A stretch of DNA of 23,595 nt from DATKEG01 sp035544515 (lineage in GTDB: Bacteria > Acidobacteriota > Vicinamibacteria > Fen-336): NCBI GenBank assembly GCA_035544515.1, contig DATKEG010000266.1, forward strand, positions 1 to 23,595. Reading direction: 5' to 3'. The notes beneath the pieces were generated by a model that saw nothing but the letters and a program-made list of their open reading frames with translations, did no database searches and was not told where the DNA came from. The position numbers and the translations under genes are program-made. Shown piece after piece: positions 8,490 to 15,058 of the stretch (the first letter of the stretch is position 1; every line of letters begins with the position of its first letter).

Positions 8490-8512
8490 GAGCCACAGCC
8501 CAGCGGGTTTTT
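8482..8512 (+). terminator. Intrinsic terminator (attenuator) upstream of argC
   Basis: CCCGCTGGG and CCCAGCGGG form a perfect 9-bp stem around an 8-nt loop (8491-8498), followed directly by TTTTT (8508-8512). It lies between the leader-peptide stop and argC on the same strand, with no complete conventional gene ending just before it. It is therefore best read as a conditional attenuator. Confidence 0.9.
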
Positions 8513-8527
8513 CTATTGGGGAAGGGA

Positions 8528-8546
8528 AGCGCGGAGCGCGGAGGAC
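8528..8546 (+). repeat. Degenerate CGCGGAG tandem repeat before argC
   Basis: AGCGCGGAGCGCGGAGGAC holds two CGCGGAG units, related to the CGCAGAG units near argG and the GxxExxY gene. Its GGAGGA (8540-8545) is also the best Shine-Dalgarno candidate for argC. Short and divergent. Confidence 0.35.
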
Positions 8547-8556
8547 GGTGCCTGAG

Positions 8557-9534
8557 ATGAAGCGGGTCGGGGTCTTCGGGGCGACCGGGTACACCGGGCG
8601 CGAGCTGGTCCGCCTGCTCGGGCTCCATCCCCGCGCGCACGCGGCCTTCACCACGGGCACCGGGGGCGGGCATCTGGCCCACGAGGCGGGGCTGGACCAG
8701 GAAGCGGACGCCTATCTTCTCGCGCTGCCGCACGGCGTGTCGGCGACCTATGCCGCGAAGCTGCGCGAGCGGTTCCCCGCGGCGCCGGTGGTGGACCTCT
8801 CGGGCGACCTCCGCCTGCCCAGCGCCGAGTCCTATCGCCGGTGGTACGCGCGCGACCATCCCGCGCCCGCCCTGCTCGGCCAGGCGCCGTACGGCCTGAC
8901 CGAGGTCTACCGCGACCGGCTGGAGGGAGCCCGTCTGGTCTCGAACCCGGGCTGCTACGCGACGTCCGTGCTGCTGCCGCTGCTCCCGCTGCTGCGCGCG
9001 CGCCTGGTCGAGGCCGACGACGTGCTCGTGGACGCCAAGAGCGGAGCCAGCGGCGCGGGCCGTTCCCTGCGCGAGGACCTGCTCTTCTGCGAGGTGGCCG
9101 ACGACTTCTCGGCCTACTCGCCCGGGCGCACCCACCGGCACGTGGCCGAGATGGAGGCCGTGCTGGAGGAGGGCGCGGGCGCCCGGGTCGCCCTGACCTT
9201 CTGTCCGCACCTGCTTCCGGTCAAGCGCGGCATCCTTTCGGCGCTCTACCTGCGCCCGCGCGCTCCGGTGGCCGAGCTGGCCGCGGCGTTGCGGGCGTTC
9301 TATGCGGGCGCCGCCTTCGTGCGCGTGGTGGACGGCCCCCCGAAGCTCTCCGACGTCGTGGGCACGAACGATTGCCTCGTCTCCGTCCACGAGGGCGCGC
9401 CCGGTCGGGTGGTCGTCTTCTCCGCGCTCGACAACCTGCTCAAGGGCGCGGCCGGCCAGGCCGTGCAGAACCTGAACCTGGCCCTGGGCTGGCCCGATAC
9501 CACGGGCCTGCCCGTGAGGGAGGCCGCGGCTTGA
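8557..9534 (+). CDS. argC: N-acetyl-gamma-glutamyl-phosphate reductase
   Basis: A 325-residue enzyme for the third step of arginine synthesis: NADPH-dependent reduction of N-acetylglutamyl phosphate to the semialdehyde. The N-terminal dinucleotide motif VGVFGATGYTGRELVRLL is followed by the catalytic cysteine C133 in SNPGCYATSVLLPL and by the conserved THRHVAEME region. It is slightly short for the family (about 340). ATG 8557 is chosen over GTG 8548 because the GGAGGA at 8540-8545 is 11 nt from the ATG but only 2 nt from the GTG. It is the first enzyme gene after the attenuator, and its stop overlaps the argB start as TTGA. Confidence 0.97.
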   Translation: MKRVGVFGATGYTGRELVRLLGLHPRAHAAFTTGTGGGHLAHEAGLDQEADAYLLALPHGVSATYAAKLRERFPAAPVVDLSGDLRLPSAESYRRWYARDHPAPALLGQAPYGLTEVYRDRLEGARLVSNPGCYATSVLLPLLPLLRARLVEADDVLVDAKSGASGAGRSLREDLLFCEVADDFSAYSPGRTHRHVAEMEAVLEEGAGARVALTFCPHLLPVKRGILSALYLRPRAPVAELAAALRAFYAGAAFVRVVDGPPKLSDVVGTNDCLVSVHEGAPGRVVVFSALDNLLKGAAGQAVQNLNLALGWPDTTGLPVREAAA

Positions 9535-10322
9535 ACGCGCCCGTGCGCGTGTACAAGCTCGGCGGGCCCGCGCTCGAGGACCCGGGCCTTCTGGGGCCGC
9601 TGGCCGCCGAGCTGCGCGCCGCGTCCGCGCGAGTGGCCGTGGTCCATGGGGGCGGCCGGCACGTGGAGCGCATGCTGCGCGCGCTCGGCATCGAGTCGCG
9701 GTTCGTGGACGGCCGGCGCGAGACGTCGCCCGCGGCCATGGAGGTCGTCGAGATGATCCTCTCCGGCGTGGTCAACAAGGCGCTCGCCGCCGGGCTCACG
9801 GAGGCGGGCCTGCCCGCGGTCGGCATCTCGGGACGCGACGGCGGGCTCGTCCGCGCGCGGCTCGTGCCGGAGCTCGGCCGCGTGGGCACGCCGGAAACGG
9901 TCGACCCTCGGCCCGTGCAGGCGCTGTGGGACGCCGGCCTCGTGCCAGTGATCTCCCCGGTGGCCAGCGGGCCGGGCGGCGTCTCCGTCAACGTCAACGC
10001 GGACGAGGCGGCCTACGGCCTGGCCCGGGCCCTCGGCGCCAGGAGCCTCGTCTATCTGTCCGACGTGCCCGGCGTCCGCGTGGGCGAGCGCACGGTGGCG
10101 TCGCTCGACGCGGCGGAGGCGGCGCGCCTCATCGCCGACGGCACGATCGCGGCCGGCATGGCATTGAAGGTGCAGGTCGCGCTGGCGGCGGCCAGCGGCG
10201 GCATCGAGGAGGTGATCGTGGCGGGCAAGGAGCGGTTGCTGGAGGGTTTCCCGGGGACGCGCATCGTGGCGCCGCGCGCGCCGGCGGCGGCGGAGCCGGG
10301 CGCGGAAGGGGCGCGGGCTTGA
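9531..10322 (+). CDS. argB: Acetylglutamate kinase
   Basis: A 263-residue amino-acid kinase that phosphorylates N-acetylglutamate. The start is TTG 9531, overlapping the argC stop as TTGA, with GAGGGAGG (9516-9523) 7 nt upstream. The later GTG codons at 9543 and 9549 have no such site. Motifs seen are KLGGPAL at the N-terminus, VVHGGGRHVERML (glycine loop), VNVNADEAAYGLARALGA and YLSDVPGV. The protein lacks the extra N-terminal helix of arginine-inhibited hexameric kinases. From family knowledge it is therefore expected to be a dimer not inhibited by arginine, which shifts the burden of control to gene expression. Confidence 0.95.
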   Translation: MNAPVRVYKLGGPALEDPGLLGPLAAELRAASARVAVVHGGGRHVERMLRALGIESRFVDGRRETSPAAMEVVEMILSGVVNKALAAGLTEAGLPAVGISGRDGGLVRARLVPELGRVGTPETVDPRPVQALWDAGLVPVISPVASGPGGVSVNVNADEAAYGLARALGARSLVYLSDVPGVRVGERTVASLDAAEAARLIADGTIAAGMALKVQVALAAASGGIEEVIVAGKERLLEGFPGTRIVAPRAPAAAEPGAEGARA

Positions 10323-11524
10323 GCGCGCTCCTGCCGGTCTACGAGCGCGACCTCGTCATCGTCTCGGGCAAGGGCTCCCGCCTCACCGACGTCGCGGGCA
10401 AGACCTACCTCGACTTCGCCGCCGGCATCGGCGTCAGCGGGCTCGGCCACGGCGACCGCCAGGTCCTGCGGGCCATCCGCGCGCAGGCCGGCCGCCTGAT
10501 CCACGCCAGCAACCTCTACCACACCCCCGTGGTGTCCGAGCTCGCGCAGCGCCTGACCGCTGTCGCCTTCCCCTCCAAGGTGTTCTTCTCCAACTCCGGC
10601 ACGGAGGCCGTGGAGGCGGCGATCAAGTTCGCGCGGCGCATCGGCCGCCCGGTCGGACGCACCGACCTGGTGGCCTTCGAGCGGGCGTTCCATGGACGCA
10701 CGCTGGGCGCGCTCTCGCTCACCTGGAGCGCGAAGTACCGCGAGCCGTTCGAGCCTCTGGTGCCCGGGGTCAAGTTCCTGCCCTGGGACGACCTGCAGGC
10801 CGCCGCCGCCGGCATCGACAGCCGCACCGCGGCCGTCTTCGTCGAGCCCGTCCAGGGCGAGGGCGGCGTCCGCCCCGCGCCGCCGGCCTTCCTCCAGGGC
10901 CTGCGCGACATCTGCCGGGACGCGGGGGCGCTGCTGGTGAGCGAGGAGGTCCAGTGCGGCCTCGGCCGCACCGGCCGCTTGTTCGCGTACGAGCACGCCG
11001 GCATCAAGCCCGACATGGTCACGCTGGCCAAGCCCCTGGGCGGGGGGCTCCCGCTCGGGGCCGTGCTCCTGCGCGAGGATCTGGCCCCGCTGATCTCCGC
11101 CGGCGACCACGGCAGCACGTTCGGCGGCAACCCGGTCGCCGCCGCCGCCTCGCTCGCGGTCCTCGACCGCCTCACCGAGCCGGGGTTCCTGGACAAGGTG
11201 GAGAAGAAGGCCGGCCGCCTGCGGCGCGGGTTGAACCAGCTGGCGCGCAAGCACGGCGCGATCACGCAGGTGCGGAGCATCGGGCTCATGGTGGGCATCG
11301 AGCTGAGCGGCTCGGCGGCGCAGGTGGTGCGGGCCCTGCGCGAGCGCGGGGTGCTGGCCACGCGCGCCGGCGACCACGTGCTGCGCCTGCTGCCCCCCCT
11401 GGTGGTGAGGCCGAAGGAGATCCGGGAATTCCTCGACGTGCTCGAGGCCGTGCTGGCCTCCGGCGCGGGGCGGCCCGAAGAGCCGGTGGTGACGCGCACG
11501 GGGGCCGGCGGTGCGGTTGCGTAG
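10319..11524 (+). CDS. argD: Acetylornithine aminotransferase
   Basis: A 401-residue class-III PLP aminotransferase converting N-acetylglutamate semialdehyde to N-acetylornithine. The start TTG 10319 overlaps the argB stop as TTGA, with GGAAGGGG 7 nt upstream. The N-terminus (M)SALLPVYERDLVIVSGKGS matches the family opening. Other marks are FFSNSGTEAVEAAIKFAR, the FVEPVQGEGGV region, the PLP lysine K238 in TLAKPLGGGLPLGAV, and GSTFGGNPVAAAA. The C-terminus extends about 14 nt past the start of the next gene. Length and motifs are normal. Confidence 0.97.
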   Translation: MSALLPVYERDLVIVSGKGSRLTDVAGKTYLDFAAGIGVSGLGHGDRQVLRAIRAQAGRLIHASNLYHTPVVSELAQRLTAVAFPSKVFFSNSGTEAVEAAIKFARRIGRPVGRTDLVAFERAFHGRTLGALSLTWSAKYREPFEPLVPGVKFLPWDDLQAAAAGIDSRTAAVFVEPVQGEGGVRPAPPAFLQGLRDICRDAGALLVSEEVQCGLGRTGRLFAYEHAGIKPDMVTLAKPLGGGLPLGAVLLREDLAPLISAGDHGSTFGGNPVAAAASLAVLDRLTEPGFLDKVEKKAGRLRRGLNQLARKHGAITQVRSIGLMVGIELSGSAAQVVRALRERGVLATRAGDHVLRLLPPLVVRPKEIREFLDVLEAVLASGAGRPEEPVVTRTGAGGAVA

Positions 11525-12041
11525 GGCCGTCGAGACGGACGTCCCCGCGCTCCTGGCCCTGATCAACGGTTACGCGGAGCGGGGGCTCCTGCTCGTCCGC
11601 ACCGAGGCGTCGATACGCGCGCGGCTGGCGGACTTCACGGTGGCCGAGGTGGACGGCGAGGTGGCGGGCTGCGCCGCCCTCACCGAGCTCGGTCCGGGCC
11701 TGGCCGAGGTGCGCTCGCTGGCCGTGCGCGCCGACCTCGCGGGCCACGGCATCGGCCACGCGCTGGTGGAGGCGCTGGTGGCCGAGGCCGGGCGCCGGGG
11801 CTTCCACGAGGTCCTGGCCCTCACCCGGCGCACGTCGTTCTTCGAAGCGCTGGGCTTTCAGGCCACGCGGCGGGAGCGCTTCCTGGACAAGCTGATGGTG
11901 GACTGCCAGGCTTGTCCCCTGAACCTGTGCTGCGACGAGACGGCCATGGTCCGTACCCCTGCCACGACGAGCGGACTCACCACAGAGGGCGCAGAGGGTC
12001 AACGGAGAGGGCGCGGAGAGCAAGGAGTGTTGAGTCGATGA
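11511..12041 (+). CDS. argA: Short GNAT-type N-acetylglutamate synthase with Cys-rich C-terminus
   Basis: A 176-residue GNAT acetyltransferase. The start GTG 11511 (MRLRRAVETDVPAL) overlaps argD by 14 nt. The acetyl-CoA motif EVRSLAVRADLAGHGIGHAL (residues 66-85) is clear. Its place inside the arg operon and its similarity to short ArgA proteins of the Rv2747 type indicate synthesis of N-acetylglutamate, the first step, to prime the ArgJ cycle. A cysteine cluster, C132, C135, C140 and C141 in DCQACPLNLCCDE, precedes the usual family end near AMVRTP (about 150). Residues 157-176 are encoded by a purine-rich repeat (TTEGAEGQRRGRGEQ) and look like an acquired tail. The stop overlaps argG as ATGA. 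Confidence 0.85.
   Translation: MRLRRAVETDVPALLALINGYAERGLLLVRTEASIRARLADFTVAEVDGEVAGCAALTELGPGLAEVRSLAVRADLAGHGIGHALVEALVAEAGRRGFHEVLALTRRTSFFEALGFQATRRERFLDKLMVDCQACPLNLCCDETAMVRTPATTSGLTTEGAEGQRRGRGEQGVLSR
11979..12027 (+). repeat. Purine-rich CGCAGAG-type repeat inside the 3' end of argA
   Basis: Units such as ACCACAGAG, GGCGCAGAG, AACGGAGAG and GGCGCGGAG follow each other, related to the inverted repeats flanking the GxxExxY gene. The tract is read in frame as the C-terminal tail of ArgA, and its last part provides AAGGAG (12022-12027), the ribosome binding site of argG. Confidence 0.65.
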
Positions 12042-13303
12042 AGAGCGTGAAGAAGGTGGTCCTGGCGTATTCGGGGGGGCTCGACACCTCCATCATCATC
12101 CCGTGGATCAAGGAGAACTACGGCGGGGCGGAGATCATCGCCTACTGCGGCGACGTGGGGCAGGGCGACGACCTGGAGGCCGTGCGCCGCAAGGCGCTCG
12201 CCACCGGGGCGTCGGAGTGCGTGGTCGAGGACCTGCGCGAGGAGTTCGTGCGCGACTACGCGTTCAAGGCGCTGGCCGCGGGCGCGGTGTACGAGGACAA
12301 CTACCTGCTGGGCACGGCCCTGGCGCGCCCGCTCCTCGCCTACCGGCAGGTGCAGTGCGCGCTGGCGCGCGGGGCCGACGCGGTGGCGCACGGCGCCACG
12401 GGCAAGGGCAACGACCAGGTCCGCTTCGAGGTCACCTACGGCGCCTTCGCGCCCCACCTCACCGTCATCGCGCCCTGGCGCGAGTGGGACATCCGTTCCC
12501 GCGAGGACGCCCTCGCCTACGCGCAGGCGCACGGCGTGCCCGTGGACCAGAGCCCGCGCGACATGTTCAGCCGCGACGGCAACCTGTGGCACCTCTCGCA
12601 CGAGGGCGGGAACCTGGAAGACCCCTGGGACGCGCCGCGCAAGGAGATGTTCAAGCTCACCACCGATCCCGCCGACGCGCCCGACGAGCCCGGCTTGGTC
12701 ACCATCGCCTTCGAGCGCGGCGTGCCCGTGTCCCTCGACGGACAGTGGCTCGGCCCGGTGGAGATGGTGGAGAAGCTGAACCGCCTCGCGGGCGCGCACG
12801 GCGTGGGACGCCTCGACCTCGTGGAGAACCGCCTGGTCGGCATCAAGTCGCGCGGCGTGTACGAGACTCCGGCGGGGACCGTCCTCTACGTCGCCCATCG
12901 CGAGATCGAGCGGCTGGTGCTCGACCGCGACACGCTGCACTTCAAACAGTCGATCTCCGTGCGCTACGCGGAGCTGATCTACGACGGCCTGTGGTTCTCC
13001 ACGCTGCGGCAGGCGCTGGCCGCGTTCGTGGAGTTCACCGAGCAGGAGGTCACGGGCGAAGTCCGCGTGCGCCTGTTCAAGGGGCGGGCGGAAGGCGTCG
13101 GCCGCCGCTCGCCGCGCAGCCTCTATCGCCAGGACCTGGCCACGTTCGGACAGGGCATGGCCTACGACCACCAGGACGCCGAAGGCTTCATCCGCCTGTT
13201 CGGCCTGCCCGAGCGCGTGCGCGCCCTCACGCGCCTGGGGGCGCGCGACAAGGCGCCCGCGCCGCCCGGGGGCAAGAAGGAGCCGGCGGGGGCCAAGCGG
13301 TGA
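12038..13303 (+). CDS. argG: Argininosuccinate synthase
   Basis: A 421-residue ATP-dependent ligase joining citrulline and aspartate in the cytoplasm. The N-terminal PP-loop AYSGGLDTS is at residues 10-18. Also visible are GATGKGNDQVRFE in the ATP/citrulline region and SRDGNLWHLSHEGG further on. It is a little longer than many homologues because of a charged tail (ending KAPAPPGGKKEPAGAKR). ATG 12038 overlaps the argA stop (ATGA) and its stop overlaps the argJ start (GTGA), so translation is probably coupled on both sides. AAGGAG, from the repeat tract, lies 10 nt upstream. Confidence 0.98.
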   Translation: MKSVKKVVLAYSGGLDTSIIIPWIKENYGGAEIIAYCGDVGQGDDLEAVRRKALATGASECVVEDLREEFVRDYAFKALAAGAVYEDNYLLGTALARPLLAYRQVQCALARGADAVAHGATGKGNDQVRFEVTYGAFAPHLTVIAPWREWDIRSREDALAYAQAHGVPVDQSPRDMFSRDGNLWHLSHEGGNLEDPWDAPRKEMFKLTTDPADAPDEPGLVTIAFERGVPVSLDGQWLGPVEMVEKLNRLAGAHGVGRLDLVENRLVGIKSRGVYETPAGTVLYVAHREIERLVLDRDTLHFKQSISVRYAELIYDGLWFSTLRQALAAFVEFTEQEVTGEVRVRLFKGRAEGVGRRSPRSLYRQDLATFGQGMAYDHQDAEGFIRLFGLPERVRALTRLGARDKAPAPPGGKKEPAGAKR

Positions 13304-14490
13304 AGGGGGCCATCACCGCTCCGCGGGGGTTCCGCGCGGCGGCGGTGGCCGCCGGGATCAAGAAGGAAGGGCTCGACCTCGCCCTGCTGGTGGCGGACTG
13401 GGGCTGCTCCGCGGCCGCCGTGTTCACGACCAACCGCGCCCAGGCCGCGCCCGTGATCGTCTCGCGGGAGCACCTGGCGGGCGGCCAGGCCAGAGCGGTG
13501 GCGATCAACGCCGGCTGCGCCAACGCGGCCACGGGCGAGCCGGGCCTGGCCGACGCGCGCGAGATGGCGGCGGTCACCGCGCGCGAGCTGGGCTGCCGGC
13601 CGGGCGAGGTCGTGGTCGCCTCCACGGGTGTCATCGGCGTCGGGCTGCCCATGGACAAGGTGCGCGCGGGCATCGCGGCGGCGGCCGCCGGCCTGAGCGC
13701 CGAGGCGGGTGAGGCCGCGGCCCGCGCCATCCTGACCACGGACACGCGCCCCAAGGAGGCGCTCGTGGAGTTCAGCGTCGACGGCCACGGCGCGCGCGTG
13801 GGCGCCATGGCCAAGGGCGCGGGCATGATCGCGCCGAACATGGCGACCATGCTGGCCTTCTTCACCACGGACGCCGCCGTGGAGCCGCGCCTGCTCCAGC
13901 GCGCCCTGCGCGAGGCCGTGGGGACCAGCCTGAACCGCGTCACCGTGGACGGCGACACGTCCACGAACGACATGGCCCTGGTGCTGGCCAGCGGCGCCCT
14001 GTCCAAGCGCGCGATCATGGAAGAGGGCAGGGCCTACGACGCCTTCCGCGGGGCGCTGTCCGAGGCCTCGCGGAGGATCGCGGAGATGATCGTGCGCGAC
14101 GGCGAGGGCGCCACGAAGATGGCCGAGGTCAGGGTGGAAGGAGCGCGGGCGGAGGCGGAGGCCGACTCCGTCGCGCGCACGGTGGCGGAGTCGGCCCTGG
14201 TGAAGACCGCGCTGCACGGGGGCGACCCGAACTGGGGACGCATCCTGGCCGCGGTCGGCCGCTCCGGCGTGGACCTGGACATCAACCGGGTCGACATCTG
14301 GCTGGGCGACGTGTGGGTCGCGCAGGGGGGAAGGGCGCGGGCGTACGACGAGGCCGCGGCCCGCGACGCGGTGCTCGCCGATCCCGTCCGCATCCGGGTG
14401 CATCTCGGCGAAGGGCGCGCGGTGGGCTGGATGTGGACCTGCGACCTGTCGCCTGGCTACGTCGACATCAACGCGCACTACAGGAGCTAG
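13300..14490 (+). CDS. argJ: Glutamate N-acetyltransferase / ornithine acetyltransferase
   Basis: A 396-residue self-cleaving enzyme that moves the acetyl group from N-acetylornithine to glutamate, recycling N-acetylglutamate. The start GTG 13300 overlaps the argG stop as GTGA and gives MKGAITAPRGFRAAAVAAGIK, the family N-terminus. The autocleavage site is in KGAGMIAPNMATMLAFF, between A182 and T183, where T183 becomes the nucleophile of the beta chain. The C-terminus GDPNWGRILAAVGRSG and the final YVDINAHYRS are canonical. It may also use acetyl-CoA (bifunctional type), but a separate ArgA is present. The next gene is separated by a 112-nt gap holding a repeat. Confidence 0.98.
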   Translation: MKGAITAPRGFRAAAVAAGIKKEGLDLALLVADWGCSAAAVFTTNRAQAAPVIVSREHLAGGQARAVAINAGCANAATGEPGLADAREMAAVTARELGCRPGEVVVASTGVIGVGLPMDKVRAGIAAAAAGLSAEAGEAAARAILTTDTRPKEALVEFSVDGHGARVGAMAKGAGMIAPNMATMLAFFTTDAAVEPRLLQRALREAVGTSLNRVTVDGDTSTNDMALVLASGALSKRAIMEEGRAYDAFRGALSEASRRIAEMIVRDGEGATKMAEVRVEGARAEAEADSVARTVAESALVKTALHGGDPNWGRILAAVGRSGVDLDINRVDIWLGDVWVAQGGRARAYDEAAARDAVLADPVRIRVHLGEGRAVGWMWTCDLSPGYVDINAHYRS

Positions 14491-14498
14491 ACGGGCTC

Positions 14499-14540
14499 TT
14501 CAACGCAGAGAACGCAGCAGGTCCGCAGAGAACGCAGAGG
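14499..14540 (+). repeat. Left inverted repeat: four tandem CGCAGAG units
   Basis: Four units of 10 bp follow one another from 14501: CAACGCAGAG, AACGCAGCAG, GTCCGCAGAG, AACGCAGAGG. Bases 14499-14517 (TTCAACGCAGAGAACGCAG) are the exact reverse complement of 15024-15042, a 19-bp perfect inverted repeat around the GxxExxY gene. It begins 8 nt after the argJ stop. Confidence 0.9.
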
Positions 14541-14602
14541 GGATGGATGGGACGGACCCGCCGCCGCACCGTGACCGCGGATCATGTTCCGGCGAGGTAG
14601 GG

Positions 14603-15058
14603 ATGCCAGAGCAACCGCTGGACGCAATCACCGAGTCGATCATCGGCGCAGCCATGGCGGTCCACCGGGCCTTGGGACCCGGCCTCCTGGAGTCAGCGTA
14701 CGAGACGTGCCTGGAGTTCGAGATCAGGGACCGAGGCCTCGCGGTCGAACGCCAGAAACCGCTCGCGCTGGCCTACCGCGACGTCCGGCTCGAGTGTGCG
14801 TACCGGCTGGACCTCGTCGTCGAGAGCTGCGTTGTGGTCGAGATCAAGGCTTTGGAGCAACTCGCACGAATCCATTCCGTGCAGTTGCTCTCATATCTGA
14901 GATTGACGGGATGTCGGGTGGGCCTGCTCATCAACTTCCATTCGTACGCGCTCAGGGACGGCATTCGCCGTGTCGTCAATGGTTATCCCGACTCCCCTGA
15001 AGCTCTGCGGTCTCGGCGTCCCTCTGCGTTCTCTGCGTTGAAAGGGTCGGCGACGTGA
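14603..15058 (+). CDS. GxxExxY protein, PD-(D/E)XK nuclease-like
   Basis: A 151-residue protein. ATG 14603 is preceded by GAGGTAGGG. The naming motif G27-LL-E30-SA-Y33 (GPGLLESAYE) is exact. A PD-(D/E)XK-like core follows: D70 in YRLDLVVE and E80-I-K82 in VVEIKAL. The family is predicted to be nuclease-like, but its biological role is not known to me. Residues after about 133 (NGYPD) are encoded by the right repeat (SPEALRSRRPSAFSALKGSAT) and look acquired. Its stop overlaps the argH start as GTGA. The base composition is a little less GC-rich than the arg genes (for example TTGTGGTCGAGATCAAGGC), which supports transfer into the operon. Confidence 0.9.
   Translation: MPEQPLDAITESIIGAAMAVHRALGPGLLESAYETCLEFEIRDRGLAVERQKPLALAYRDVRLECAYRLDLVVESCVVVEIKALEQLARIHSVQLLSYLRLTGCRVGLLINFHSYALRDGIRRVVNGYPDSPEALRSRRPSAFSALKGSAT
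15003..15042 (-). repeat. Right inverted repeat of the GxxExxY element
   Basis: On the minus strand this reads TTCAACGCAGAG, AACGCAGAGG, GACGCCGAG and ACCGCAGAG, four units with the same core as the left copy. Bases 15024-15042 match 14499-14517 perfectly in inverted orientation. The repeat lies inside the 3' end of the GxxExxY reading frame and ends 12 nt before argH. Confidence 0.88.

Larger units (their letters stand above)
14499..15042 (+). mobile_element. Putative small element: GxxExxY gene between inverted CGCAGAG repeats
   Basis: A 544-bp unit made of a left repeat, a single GxxExxY gene and an inverted right repeat is lodged between argJ and argH. Every other junction in the operon is a stop/start overlap. 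No transposase is encoded and no clear target-site duplication is visible. Mobility is inferred from the repeat symmetry, the unrelated function of the gene and the related repeats elsewhere in the window. It could equally be a repeat-associated gene moved by recombination. Confidence 0.45.

Noticed and set aside
8369..8512. T-box or other riboswitch in the arg leader
   Set aside because: No T-box sequence or specifier-loop arrangement is visible, and the segment is short (about 140 nt). The Arg-rich frame explains it better.
9926..10318. Upstream extension of the argD frame
   Set aside because: This part is Arg/Gly-rich shadow sequence of argB. The aminotransferase begins at the TTG at 10319.
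14499..15042. CRISPR array
   Set aside because: The repeat units are only 9-10 bp, directly adjacent without spacers, and inverted on either side of a gene. No cas gene is present.
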